A stretch of DNA of 53,245 bases. Source: Bacillota bacterium. Lineage in GTDB: Bacteria > Bacillota > Clostridia > Christensenellales > SZUA-584. The stretch lies in contig JAEWQS010000151.1 in NCBI GenBank assembly GCA_023399095.1, positions 1-53,245 on the forward strand, written 5' to 3'. Shown here in pieces: positions 32,741-41,108 of this stretch; position 1 is the first letter of the stretch, and each line of letters starts with the position of its first letter. The notes below the pieces were generated by a model. The model was given only the letters and a program-made list of their open reading frames with translations. It did not search any database and had not been told where the DNA came from. Position numbers and translations under genes: made by a program.

Positions 32741-33415
32741 CTATTCTTTTTGTCCCGTTAAAAATGCCCAAATGCGGCTGTGGTTGCGGTTCAGCTCCGC
32801 AGAGCTCATCATTTTGATGGCGTCCTCGGAGATCGGCCTGGGCGCGGCCGCTCCCGTACCGATTGCTCCGCCCATGCTGGCTGCCGTGTTGCGCGCGTTG
32901 GTTTGCCGCGCGTGTTCACGCATTTGCTCTTGCTGTCTCATCTGCTCAAAGGCGGTAACCAGCGACGTACCCTCTTTCCATGCATGAATCACCGTGTCGG
33001 GCAGCGTACGCGGATCTACTTCCGGATGTGTTGCTAAAAACGCATCCAGCTGTGCGTTAACGGCCTGTTGCCTTTGCTGCTCATCATCCATCCGTTGTCT
33101 GATCGCAGTCAGCGCCTCCGCCTCACTTATCCCGTTTTGGTTTGCATAATCTCTCGCGACTGCGCCGATGTCCTCATACGTTGTCAACAGTTCTTGCGCC
33201 TTTTCGAGTCGTCCGCTGAGTTTGTCGTAATTGAGCCCCTTCTGGGCAAATTCCGCCGCCGCTTCGCGCGATAACGGCAGCTCCTCCTTGTTGTAACGCA
33301 CAGTCAGAAAAGCTGCGTTTTCCTGCTCCTGCGCATTAATCTGTGTGCCGCTTTCTGCGGCAATGTTCGGCTGGTTTGCCGTATCCACGGCCTGTGGTTG
33401 GGCCATATCAAACAT
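32741..33415 (-). CDS. phage scaffold-like protein
   Basis: A 224-residue hydrophilic, Gln/Ala/Glu-rich and largely helical protein with coiled-coil propensity (LSGRLEKAQELLTTYEDIGAVARDYANQNGI), the usual character of internal scaffolding proteins. Its position just before the coat gene supports this. GGAGATATGAAAT precedes the ATG. Low sequence specificity keeps the confidence moderate. Confidence 0.65.
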   Translation of the reverse strand: MFDMAQPQAVDTANQPNIAAESGTQINAQEQENAAFLTVRYNKEELPLSREAAAEFAQKGLNYDKLSGRLEKAQELLTTYEDIGAVARDYANQNGISEAEALTAIRQRMDDEQQRQQAVNAQLDAFLATHPEVDPRTLPDTVIHAWKEGTSLVTAFEQMRQQEQMREHARQTNARNTAASMGGAIGTGAAAPRPISEDAIKMMSSAELNRNHSRIWAFLTGQKE

Positions 33416-34128
33416 ATTTCATATCTCCTCTCACATTTTTATGGTATAAAAAAAGACCTTCTCGGTCTTGAACATAAAGCTATATGAATTCATTCATATC
33501 GTCCCCGTAGGGGCGTGTCTCTGCTTGTGCCCCGTAGGGGGTACGCCCGCATGCCGCGCCGTTTTTGAGCATGCATGAAAACCGACTCTGCGGCTTATGT
33601 AGCTGTATGATTCCTTCCGTCACGCAAAGAAGCGCCACTATCTTTACCCTTGTAGGGAATGGTCTCGACCATTCCGAACCTCATCAAATGTCATTCTAGA
33701 TGAGCAAAGCGATTGAAGAATCTTTTTTACGCACTTCCCGTAAGCGCGGTTCCACGCGTGCCCACCTCTATTCTCCGCCACTTCCCGTAGGGGCGGGTCT
33801 CCGTGCCCGCCCGCCGCGCCGTGTTTTAGCAGCCTCAATGAAAACCGACTCTGCAGCTTATGTTGCTGTGTGATTCCCCCGTCACGCTAAGAAGCGCCAC
33901 TATCTTTACCCTTATAGGGAATGGTCTCGACCATTCCGAACCTCAATCACATGTCATTCTGAATGAGCGAAGCGATTGAAGAATCTTTCTGCGCACTCCC
34001 CCATAGGGGCGGGTCTCTGCTTGTGCCCCATATGGGGCCCGCCCGCCGCGTTATGTTTACATGTCGGCATACCCACCCCCATACAAAAGGGGCCGCACAA
34101 AAACATGCAGCCCCTGATTAAGATCGAC
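33416..34128. repeat. repeat-filled gap within the phage block
   Basis: About 710 bp without a real gene. It contains two imperfect copies of a roughly 250-bp unit (about 33497-33745 and 33784-33998) and part of a third up to 34050. Each unit joins a GTAGGGGCGGGTCTC / GCCCGCCCG palindrome, a GAAAACCGACTCTG segment, the 20-bp palindrome GGAATGGTCTCGACCATTCC (33656-33675 and 33918-33937) and a TGTCATTCTGA...GAAGAATC repeat. The same short elements occur outside the phage block (36668-36687, 48926-50112), so they belong to the host chromosome. Confidence 0.85.
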
Positions 34129-34542
34129 TTACTCTTGAAGCATCTCAATAATCCGTAAAACAATAGAAATCACGCCCGGCAAAGCGGCAACAAGAGCTAT
34201 CGCCCAGGTTCGTCTGGCGCTTAACTCCTTTGACGTATTGACTTCGATGCGTTCGACTTTTTCGCTCAGTCTGCTGAGCATTTCATAGAATAGCTTTGTT
34301 TCGCCTTCCATGCCGGTCTTGATATTATCGATGCGGCCTTCTGATTCTGCAAGCGCCACACGCGCTTTACTCATCTGTTCTTCAAGCTTTCCGAGCCGTT
34401 TACCATGACGCTCCTCGAGCTTTTCTGTTTCGTTTTTGATGGCCTGCCCAATCGCGGCGCAGCCGTCTGCTTCGTTCTTTAGCCCCAGCTTCTCAAACGC
34501 ATCCGCTAATCGGGAAACCAGAATATCCTGACCCGTAACCAT
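34129..34542 (-). CDS. XhlA-like holin-associated protein
   Basis: A 137-residue protein: a long coiled coil (about 35-100, KLEERHGKRLGKLEEQMSKARVALAESEG) followed by one TM helix at about 112-135 (RTWAIALVAALPGVISIVL). This is the layout of phage haemolysin/holin partners of the XhlA type. The ATG at 34542 has GGAGG six bases upstream; a GTG three bases earlier is less likely. Its place between portal and scaffold is unusual for a lysis gene, which normally sits next to the lysin. It may instead be a structural membrane-contact protein. Confidence 0.6.
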   Translation of the reverse strand: MVTGQDILVSRLADAFEKLGLKNEADGCAAIGQAIKNETEKLEERHGKRLGKLEEQMSKARVALAESEGRIDNIKTGMEGETKLFYEMLSRLSEKVERIEVNTSKELSARRTWAIALVAALPGVISIVLRIIEMLQE

Positions 34543-34591
34543 CACCCCCCTCCTTCAGATAGGTATACCAAGGCAACGGTCACTTACTATA

Positions 34592-36250
34592 TTATATGTG
34601 CGCACGTTTCTTTCCGTCTGCCTTATTCTTTAATTTGTTTTTCTCACTGTTATCATAGCGTTCAGACTTAACCAGTCCTTTATTAAGCGCGTCCTGCAAT
34701 GCGTTATCCCGTCCATCCGTTTTTGCATATTGTATCTGCGCCAATTGCGTTTCCAGGCGTCTCACCTCGTCAAGAAGTTCTTCACGCATTGGGATATGTC
34801 CATCCGGCATGCGTTCTAAATATTGCCGCAGCGAAATCTGGCTGCCTTTTAACAGATTGTCCAGAGTGTGCACCACCTGCACCTCGCTCCACATCGATGA
34901 CGGCCCCACGTCCACCTTAAGCCGCATCGTATATGCATCCAGCACATCGTCGGGCAGCGGCACATACATGCGCCGTCCCTCCTGCTCCAGCGGTATCATG
35001 CGCCCTGCACGGTAATACTGCTTGATAAAATCCAGCCATATCAGCCCGATATCCTCCACAAACGCGTAAAACCGCTCTTGCTGCGATTGCAACGGCACGA
35101 GCGCGGCGTCCCTTGTCGCGATAAACGCGGATGTATTGTCGGGATTTTTTAGATTGCCCAGCGTCACATCATTCGCGCCCATCATGCGCATCGTCGTTTC
35201 CAGCGTCGCGTTTAGCCCTTGCCACGCGTCGTACGACGCGCCGGGCGGCATCAGATACTGAGCCGCCCCCGCAATATCGCCGTTCACGGCCACCGCCCCA
35301 GCCACCTTGTTGCTCCATTCGCGTATGCGCGTCCGGTCAAATATCACCTTGGGGAAGCTCATCTGCATCTGGCTGAGCTGCGACAGCGCGAGTATCTTGT
35401 TGACGAACACCTGATTGGGGATCAGCCCCGTCACCTCGGCCACACCGTGGCACGAGTTTTTGCGCGTATCCCAGTTCATGAGCGCCACGGGGTATCGCGT
35501 GAGCCGCGTGTCCTTGGGTGGCTGTACAACTGCGTTTCTTACGCTCTTTTCGCACCACACATGCCCATCCTTCTTGTACATCTTGAGCAGCACGTTGCAC
35601 TTGCCCGCGTCCTCCAGCTCCACCTTGCCAAGGTCACCCGCCGTATACGCGTTATCCTCATCCGCGACGATCTCATCGGCGTTCACGCAGCCGTTGGCCT
35701 TTGCTTCCTGCTTCACCTTGCTCAAAAGCTCGCGAAACGCAAGTATGATATACGGCTGACTCTGCACATCCGCGCTGTTAGGATTGCCGGGATAAAAGTT
35801 CACGTTGTCGATGATCTGCGTCGCAATATCGCCTGTCAGCGCTTGCCCTGTTTCCAGAGCCGTGTCCCAGTAAAAATACTGTACACAGTCACCCGTAATC
35901 GCGGCTTGCTTGAGCCCCTCCTTGGTGAGGTAATCCATTTTGAGCCTCTCCCATAGCATATCGCAGTAGCCCGAAATCTGTTTCGCGTAGATACCGATGT
36001 CGCCGCCGTCGCCCACACCCTCTGCAAAGAACTTGAGCTTTAAACGTCTGTCCGTCACCGCCGCGATCTTCCATGCCGACGCATAACGGATAAAATTCAC
36101 CACAGGCGTGGGCAGCCCTTCGTGCGGAATCCCGACCCATTGATTCCCCGCGTAAAACCGTTCGTTCAAATCCACCGTATGATAAAGCCCGATACGCGCC
36201 TTGTAGTCGATGCCCTGCTCATACTCCTGCCAAACCTGCGTGCTGCTCAT
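34592..36250 (-). CDS. phage portal protein, podovirus type
   Basis: A 552-residue protein with the portal pattern: N-terminal DLNERFYAGNQWVGIPHEGLPTPVVNFIRYASAWKIAAVTDRRLKLKF, a wing with acidic loops, and the stem/crown region PLQSQQERFYAFVEDIGLIWLDFIKQYY. The C-terminus is Lys/Asp-rich. Length fits portals of short-tailed phages. The start overlaps the upstream small TM-protein gene by 4 bp (ATGA). A terminase gene would be expected next to it on the upstream side, but none is there. Confidence 0.82.
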   Translation of the reverse strand: MSSTQVWQEYEQGIDYKARIGLYHTVDLNERFYAGNQWVGIPHEGLPTPVVNFIRYASAWKIAAVTDRRLKLKFFAEGVGDGGDIGIYAKQISGYCDMLWERLKMDYLTKEGLKQAAITGDCVQYFYWDTALETGQALTGDIATQIIDNVNFYPGNPNSADVQSQPYIILAFRELLSKVKQEAKANGCVNADEIVADEDNAYTAGDLGKVELEDAGKCNVLLKMYKKDGHVWCEKSVRNAVVQPPKDTRLTRYPVALMNWDTRKNSCHGVAEVTGLIPNQVFVNKILALSQLSQMQMSFPKVIFDRTRIREWSNKVAGAVAVNGDIAGAAQYLMPPGASYDAWQGLNATLETTMRMMGANDVTLGNLKNPDNTSAFIATRDAALVPLQSQQERFYAFVEDIGLIWLDFIKQYYRAGRMIPLEQEGRRMYVPLPDDVLDAYTMRLKVDVGPSSMWSEVQVVHTLDNLLKGSQISLRQYLERMPDGHIPMREELLDEVRRLETQLAQIQYAKTDGRDNALQDALNKGLVKSERYDNSEKNKLKNKADGKKRAHI

Positions 36251-36450
36251 ACGCGCTCACCATACGGGTCATAATTAAGTATCGTCTCATACTTTTTCAT
36301 GAGCGCGTCCTGCTCCTGTCCCGCCTCTTCGCTGCCCATACATCCTGTTCCTCGCCGTGTTTTCCCGTCCTTCAGTCCCCGCCTGTAGCCCATCAGCCCC
36401 GCCACAGTCACAGCCAGCCCCGCCGCCAGGCCAATCAAAATCTGCACCAT
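36247..36450 (-). CDS. small single-TM protein preceding the portal gene
   Basis: A 67-residue protein: one TM helix at about 4-20 followed by a charged tail with RRGLKDGKTRRGTG and DALMKKYETILNYDPYGERV. GGAGG precedes the ATG and the stop overlaps the portal start as ATGA, so it is clearly cotranscribed. Function unknown. Confidence 0.7.
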   Translation of the reverse strand: MVQILIGLAAGLAVTVAGLMGYRRGLKDGKTRRGTGCMGSEEAGQEQDALMKKYETILNYDPYGERV

Positions 36451-36507
36451 TCAAACCCCTCCATTCTCCGTAACCGCCCCTAAAAACTGCGCTTTTCGGA
36501 AATCGCG

Positions 36508-36533
36508 TAAAAAAGAAGCGCGTTGTCGCGCCC
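36508..36533 (-). terminator. rho-independent terminator upstream of the phage block
   Basis: On the minus strand GCGCG and CGCGC form a stem with an ACAA loop, followed by TTCTTTTTT. It stops transcription coming from the TetR-controlled membrane gene before the phage block begins at 36450. Only about 57 bp remain upstream of the block, and I see no clear promoter in them. Confidence 0.65.
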
Positions 36534-36667
36534 CCTTGTCTCGTTATGGCTATTCTTCCATATCCATCAGCTCAAAATCACTCAAAGTCAATTCTACCGT
36601 TTGCGTATTAGGGTTCATCGCATCAGCGCAAAGATTCCCGAGCTTTCGCTATTTTCCGCCTTCGTAG

Positions 36668-36687
36668 GGAATGGTCTCGACCATTCC
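36668..36687. repeat. dispersed 20-bp palindrome
   Basis: A copy of GGAATGGTCTCGACCATTCC, followed by GTTTTT on the plus strand. The same family occurs at 33656, 33918, 48926, 48957 and 50033. Confidence 0.85.
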
Positions 36688-36717
36688 GTTTTTCATAGAC
36701 ATTAGCTTAGCTTTCTT

Positions 36718-37116
36718 CTAATATAAGAATATTCCAAGCGCGATCAAGCCAGCAGAAAGGACGATGACGGATACGTTTATGCGCATCATTTTTTGTTTGC
36801 TTGCCAGCGTCTCCTTAAGAAATTCTCTGAATTTGTTGTAATTGAACAAAAGTGACGATATTTTTATCGCAGTCAAGGTGATCAAAACCGCAAGTACCCA
36901 TCCATAAGGCACGCCCGCAAGTATGTACACCAGCCAAGCAGCTGCGATCATGCAAAAACCGAATGCCGAGACGACCACGACCCATGCAGGGCGCTCCGAT
37001 TTGTAAGCGCTGTTCTCTTCCCAAACCGCCCACTTTTCTTTCATGACTGCCATCGCGATACGCGAGACGATGCCGATTGCTGCCCAAATAAAACATACGA
37101 TCTTGAAAAACAACAT
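36718..37116 (-). CDS. membrane protein of unknown function under TetR control
   Basis: A 132-residue protein with four predicted TM helices (about 3-22, 45-68, 70-90, 110-131). No known family is recognised. GGGAGG precedes the ATG. Its promoter (TTGACA 37212-37207, TACACT 37189-37184, spacing 17) is overlapped downstream by an operator-like palindrome identical in design to the one at the TetR gene promoter, so it is probably the main target of that repressor. Possibly an efflux or stress-related membrane protein, but this is only inference. Confidence 0.7.
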   Translation of the reverse strand: MLFFKIVCFIWAAIGIVSRIAMAVMKEKWAVWEENSAYKSERPAWVVVVSAFGFCMIAAAWLVYILAGVPYGWVLAVLITLTAIKISSLLFNYNKFREFLKETLASKQKMMRINVSVIVLSAGLIALGIFLY

Positions 37117-37162
37117 TGCTCTGACCTCCCAAAAAATTTACGCTGTAAAGGCCGTAATTAAA

Positions 37163-37212
37163 AAGTGACCGCCCAGTCACTTTAGTGTATGCCATTTGCG
37201 CAGCCTTGTCAA
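37163..37212 (-). promoter_or_regulatory. promoter and TetR-type operator of the membrane-protein gene
   Basis: Minus-strand TTGACA (37212-37207) and TACACT (37189-37184) are 17 bp apart. The palindrome AAGTGAC-N6-GTCACTT (37163-37182) covers the start point. It matches the palindrome before the TetR gene at 37872-37889. Confidence 0.8.
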
Positions 37213-37216
37213 TATG

Positions 37217-37855
37217 TTACCGAGCGATTCCGTGCATCAGCAATTTGTAGATACCGGCGAGGTCGGCAAAAAGCGCGTCCAGTTTTTCACGAGATGCATG
37301 GACGGCACTTAGATAGGAATCGGGGGCTATACCATTTAATGCTGCGAGCATACTCCCTGCGCCGGTCAATATTGAATTGACAAACAGCGAGATCATCCGA
37401 TCATCAATGTCCGCGCGAATAACGCCTTTCTCTTTCGCTTCCTTGACGTATCGCATCAGGAACTCGCAAGAACGGCTGACCAATTGTGTGCGGATATCCG
37501 GCTCAAACACATTGCTGTCACTGAACACACGATTCAAAAAGCTGGTGATCAACGGATTCTCGATGTCAAATAACGCGCCCGCATGCATGATCTCCCATAG
37601 TATATTCTGCTCGCCTTCCACCACTTTTTCGATAGTCTTCAGCTTGTTTTCAGCCGCCCGATCGATCAGGTAAAAATAGAGGTCCTGCTTGTCCTTAAAA
37701 TACTTATATATGCTTCCCTTGGCGATTCCAAGATCGCTAACGATCTTGGAAACAGACGCTTCGCGGAAGCTATTTTGTGAGAATTCCTCGTAGCATTTTT
37801 GAATGATACGTGCCCGTTTTTCGTGGGAAAGGTTATTAAATGTGTCGCTTGGCAT
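37217..37855 (-). CDS. TetR-family transcriptional regulator
   Basis: A 212-residue protein with the N-terminal TetR helix-turn-helix, SVSKIVSDLGIAKGSIYKYFKDKQDLYFYLI at about 34-64, and a helical ligand-binding domain. AGGAG precedes the ATG. Its own promoter (TTGCTT 37920-37915, TATATT 37898-37893, spacing 16) carries a palindrome at 37872-37889, and the gene downstream carries a matching one, so it most likely represses itself and the membrane protein. The inducer is unknown. Confidence 0.9.
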   Translation of the reverse strand: MPSDTFNNLSHEKRARIIQKCYEEFSQNSFREASVSKIVSDLGIAKGSIYKYFKDKQDLYFYLIDRAAENKLKTIEKVVEGEQNILWEIMHAGALFDIENPLITSFLNRVFSDSNVFEPDIRTQLVSRSCEFLMRYVKEAKEKGVIRADIDDRMISLFVNSILTGAGSMLAALNGIAPDSYLSAVHASREKLDALFADLAGIYKLLMHGIAR

Positions 37856-37871
37856 TGGTCAAGCTCCTTTC

Positions 37872-37920
37872 GGTGACTGATAAGTCACTTCTAATATATC
37901 ACGAAACAAAAAAGAAGCAA
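37872..37920 (-). promoter_or_regulatory. promoter and operator of the TetR gene
   Basis: TTGCTT and TATATT spaced by 16 bp on the minus strand, with GGTGAC-N6-GTCACT (37872-37889) just downstream of the -10. Together with the site at 37163-37182 this gives a shared RGTGAC-N6-GTCACT consensus. Confidence 0.78.
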
Positions 37921-38020
37921 GTTCTGGGAACCGCAGGCTGTACCATCCCCAGAATTATACTTCATGTGTTCTTTGTGTATCTGTTAAGACCCACGATATG
38001 CGAGCCTTTCCTCAGGGGCC

Positions 38021-38578
38021 TCAGTCAAATCCTATATAGGTCACCACATCCAGTTTGCGTTCAGGTACCACGATCTTCTCATTCGCCTTATAGCCGAAAA
38101 CCGCCGCCTGCTGCGGCTCGAGCCCTTCGGGCACCCCAAGCTTTTTCATCAGCTCAGCATCACTATAAATAAGCCGAACAAAACCCATCCAACACGAGCC
38201 GATCCCGATGCTCTCAGCCGCCAACATCATATTCTCCATGGCCGCTATGCAGTCGACCGGGCCGGATGCGGATTCCTTTCTCATCGATACGATGATAAGT
38301 GCGGGCGCTTTATGTGTCACATCCGTATTCGGATTCTGCCCGATCTTGTTCATCCATTCAAACGGCACCTTAGTCATCGCTTGTTTGGTTTTCTCGTTCA
38401 CTTCTTCCAGAAGCGTCCTGTCCTGCACCACGGAAAAATGCCATGGTTGATCGTTGCATCCCGTAGGAGCGTAAATACCCGCTTCCACAATCGTCTGCAA
38501 GTCGCCCTTGTTAAGCAGTTCGCTTTTGTACGCACGAACGCTCCGTCTGCTCTTGATCGTCTTTAAAACATCGTTCAT
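38021..38578 (-). CDS. nitroreductase-family FMN oxidoreductase
   Basis: A 185-residue protein. IKSRRSVRAY at the N-terminus supplies the FMN phosphate-binding Arg residues, APTGCNDQPWHFSVV the Pro/Asn-rich FMN loop, and AAESIGIGSCWMGF the typical second motif. Size and motifs fit a small dimeric nitroreductase that uses NAD(P)H. Substrate unknown; such enzymes reduce nitro compounds, quinones or ene bonds. GGAGGT lies before the ATG and a TATAAT -10 at 38621-38616 on the minus strand, so it is monocistronic. Confidence 0.9.
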   Translation of the reverse strand: MNDVLKTIKSRRSVRAYKSELLNKGDLQTIVEAGIYAPTGCNDQPWHFSVVQDRTLLEEVNEKTKQAMTKVPFEWMNKIGQNPNTDVTHKAPALIIVSMRKESASGPVDCIAAMENMMLAAESIGIGSCWMGFVRLIYSDAELMKKLGVPEGLEPQQAAVFGYKANEKIVVPERKLDVVTYIGFD

Positions 38579-38615
38579 TTTTTAACCTCCATGAAATCTT
38601 AAAATCTATGGAGTG

Positions 38616-38621
38616 ATTATA
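38616..38621 (-). promoter_or_regulatory. -10 element of the nitroreductase gene
   Basis: TATAAT on the minus strand, 38 bp before the nitroreductase ATG. The -35 region is weak. The upstream region around 38641 is A+T-rich with a GGTACC palindrome. Confidence 0.5.
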
Positions 38622-38776
38622 CAGGAATCTTTTTTATATGGGTACCATAATTTTATATTTTATGTTTTGTTTATACATAAGTTGTGTCCAATAAACGGTA
38701 TTAACAGTGTCCCTGTTATGATATATTGTTAATGTAAAGTCACATATCAGTCCAAAATGAACAGGAGGAATAGAAT

Positions 38777-39556
38777 ATGTTTTGTCCAAATTGCGGCGCT
38801 GCGACTGCCAGCGATGCAAAATTCTGCAACGCTTGCGGCGCACCCATTGGTCAATCACAGCCCCAAGACACAAGCCAGCTCGACTATAAGATCTTCGGCG
38901 GCAATCTGCCTGCCGTATCCATCCGGCTGAATGCCGGCGAGAGCATCTATACCCAGTCGGGCGGTATGGTTTGGATGGACGGCGGCATCGTCATGGAAAC
39001 CAACATGAAGGGCGGGCTCATGAAAGGCCTTGGGCGCATGTTCTCGGGCGATTCCCTTTTCATGGCAACTTATACATCCACCGCACCGAAACAGGAAATC
39101 GCTGTCGCCAACACGTTTCCGGGCACCATCATCGATCTCGATATGAACGGCAACGCGATTATCGCTCAAAAGTCGGCGTTTCTTTGCGCACAGCCAGACG
39201 TTACTTTAAGCGCCCATATTACCAAAAGCATCGGTGCAGGGCTGTTCGGCGGCGAGGGTTTCGTCCTTCAGCGTCTTTCGGGCTTCGGGAAGGTGTTTCT
39301 CGAAATTGACGGCAGTCTGGTAAAACGCACGCTCGCTCCCAGAGAAACCATCCGTGTGGACACGGGCAACGTTGCTGCGTTCGACGAAAGCGTTAACTAT
39401 CAGGCCGAGATGGTCAAGGGCTTTAAAAACATACTCTTCGGCGGTGAAGGACTGTTCCTCACCACGCTCACCGGTCCCGGACGCGTATGGCTCCAGACGA
39501 TGACGCTACCGGGTTTCGCCAAGCAGCTCATCCCGTTCCTGCCCAAATCGAATTAA
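38777..39556 (+). CDS. TIGR00266/AIM24 family protein with N-terminal zinc ribbon
   Basis: A 259-residue protein. A zinc-ribbon (CPNCG...CNACG, residues 3-21) is joined by a short linker to a TIGR00266/AIM24 beta-helix domain that starts LDYKIFGGNLPAVSIRLNAGESIYTQSGGMVWMD and has the Gly-rich FGGEGFVLQRLSG and FGGEGLFLTTLTGPGRVWLQT repeats. The family has a TRAP-like beta-prism fold; its role is not settled in bacteria. AGGAGG is eight bases before the ATG and a clear terminator follows. Monocistronic. Confidence 0.9.
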   Translation: MFCPNCGAATASDAKFCNACGAPIGQSQPQDTSQLDYKIFGGNLPAVSIRLNAGESIYTQSGGMVWMDGGIVMETNMKGGLMKGLGRMFSGDSLFMATYTSTAPKQEIAVANTFPGTIIDLDMNGNAIIAQKSAFLCAQPDVTLSAHITKSIGAGLFGGEGFVLQRLSGFGKVFLEIDGSLVKRTLAPRETIRVDTGNVAAFDESVNYQAEMVKGFKNILFGGEGLFLTTLTGPGRVWLQTMTLPGFAKQLIPFLPKSN

Positions 39557-39570
39557 TTCAAGTTCTTAGC

Positions 39571-39608
39571 AAACAAGGGCTATCGCATAAACGACAGCCC
39601 TTGTTTTG
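39571..39608 (+). terminator. rho-independent terminator of the TIGR00266 gene
   Basis: CAAGGGCT (39574-39581) and AGCCCTTG (39596-39603) form an 8-bp stem followed by TTTTGCTT. It begins 15 bp after the stop codon. Confidence 0.88.
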
Positions 39609-39841
39609 CTTAATCCTAAACGTTTATCTTCTTTTATCGGTTTTCTTCTGTATTCACATAATTTTGTATGTTTCCATACTAATTCACATTCACCGTAATG
39701 TTTGCTGCCGCAAACATAACCACATTGGCGAATCTTCAATAAATAAAGCTTGGTATGTTCAACAGAAACATGATGAGCCGCGAACGGCTTTTCAAATACC
39801 CAATCGATATCCTCTATAAGTATTTTCAGTATAAAAACAGC

Positions 39842-40372
39842 CTAATCTCTATCCGTATTGCTCCACCACAGCTTTGCCGCCTTATCATCACGCTTAATGC
39901 CGATACTGTCTTCCTGAGACTTGTCCAGCCGCTTCTTGGTGTCGCAGCTTAAAGCGGCTTCCATAAGCCACTTGACTCCTGCCTCTGTATCCTTCGCCAC
40001 GCCTTTACCGTCAAGCAGCATGGTGCCCACACGTGCCATTGCTTTCTCGTCTCCATTCTTCGCAGCCCGCAGATACCACCCAAACGCCGCAATGTCATCC
40101 CTGTCAACAAACTCACCGCTCGAATACAAATCGCCAAGACGGCATTGTGCCTGAACATGATTCAGCTCAGCTGAACGCGTATACCAGCATACAGCCTCCG
40201 TTGTATCCACATTCACACCAAGCCCCCACTCATAACAGAACGCCAGTCTGTACTGGGCATCAGGGTGAAACCACTCCGCCGCCTCACGAAAACACTCCGC
40301 TGCCTGCCCGTAGTCCTTGATTTCGGTGAAGACCATTCCCTGTACATATAATTCATCTATTCTGTCGTCCAT
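39842..40372 (-). CDS. Sel1-repeat protein
   Basis: A 176-residue cytosolic protein of about four Sel1-like (TPR-type) helical repeats. Recognisable units are AAEWFHPDAQYRLAFCYEWGLGV, AELNHVQAQCRLGDLYSSGEFV and AKNGDEKAMARVGTMLLDGKGV, each followed by D-x-x-A/x-W. A protein-protein interaction scaffold; the partner is unknown. GGGAGAG precedes the ATG. It is divergent from the membrane PH-like gene. Confidence 0.85.
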   Translation of the reverse strand: MDDRIDELYVQGMVFTEIKDYGQAAECFREAAEWFHPDAQYRLAFCYEWGLGVNVDTTEAVCWYTRSAELNHVQAQCRLGDLYSSGEFVDRDDIAAFGWYLRAAKNGDEKAMARVGTMLLDGKGVAKDTEAGVKWLMEAALSCDTKKRLDKSQEDSIGIKRDDKAAKLWWSNTDRD

Positions 40373-40559
40373 GTTTACACTCTCCCGCAGTCAGGTTCGA
40401 TTGCACATTTTTTTGCTATGAGCCAACGCTCACACACTTGTATCATGTAGATAAACAAAAAATGCCATGGTCAAACAATTGACGAAACATATTATTGTTC
40501 ACAATGTATAGGCTGTGTTATAGTTTATATGGAAATATAAAGCTTTGGAGGATTTTTTC

Positions 40560-40970
40560 TTGAAAAATAAATGGGCCATTATCGTCGCCGGCTTGATCAT
40601 TGTGGCTGTAGCGGTAGTTATCGTTATGATGATGAGCACAGACAGCAAACCTGCTGTTTATGAAATAAAAGACGAAGAGCTTATTATCACCTGCTCATTC
40701 GGCGTATCTGTGCCGCTTGAAGACATCACCTCATTAGAACTGACAAAGGATGGCCCCCAGATTGCCACCAAAACCAACGGCGCAGGTATCGGCAGCATGC
40801 AAAAGGGGGAATACCTGTTGACTGATGGCAGCAAAGCGCGTCTCTATATTGACGATGAAATGCCTCCGTTCATCCGCTTTATGCAGGGCGATACTGTTTT
40901 CTATCTCAATTCGGATTCTAAGGAGGCCACGCAGGCACTTTTTGATGAACTTCAGGCCGCCATCGGCTAA
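40560..40970 (+). CDS. single-TM protein with bacterial PH-like domain
   Basis: The true start is most likely TTG at 40560, eight bases after GGAGG; an in-frame TTG at 40545 would overlap that site. This gives a 136-residue protein: a TM helix at about 5-27 and an outer or inner beta-rich domain (YEIKDEELIITCSFGVSVPLEDITSLEL) resembling bacterial PH-like domains of the bPH_5 type. A TTGTTC/TTATAG pair with 17-bp spacing lies about 40 bp upstream. Role unknown. Confidence 0.7.
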   Translation: MKNKWAIIVAGLIIVAVAVVIVMMMSTDSKPAVYEIKDEELIITCSFGVSVPLEDITSLELTKDGPQIATKTNGAGIGSMQKGEYLLTDGSKARLYIDDEMPPFIRFMQGDTVFYLNSDSKEATQALFDELQAAIG

Positions 40971-41108
40971 GACGCTGTGATCATGAAAATTGGCAAGTCA
41001 ATATGACCAAGTGCTTTTGATTTATGTTTGAGATATATACAGTCACCTTAAGCATATTATGGTTTGTACGATCTTCATATACAGAATAATATTATGGAGG
41101 GCAATCAT

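Noticed and set aside
33644..33838. 64-codon minus-strand frame
   Set aside because: Lies wholly inside dispersed palindromic repeats.
33497..34050. Possible CRISPR array in the repeat-filled gap
   Set aside because: Repeats are long, imperfect, palindromic and of unequal spacing; there are no uniform unique spacers and no cas genes.
26669..36450. A complete, active prophage
   Set aside because: No terminase, integrase, repressor, replication genes or attachment sites are visible, and host repeats interrupt the operon.
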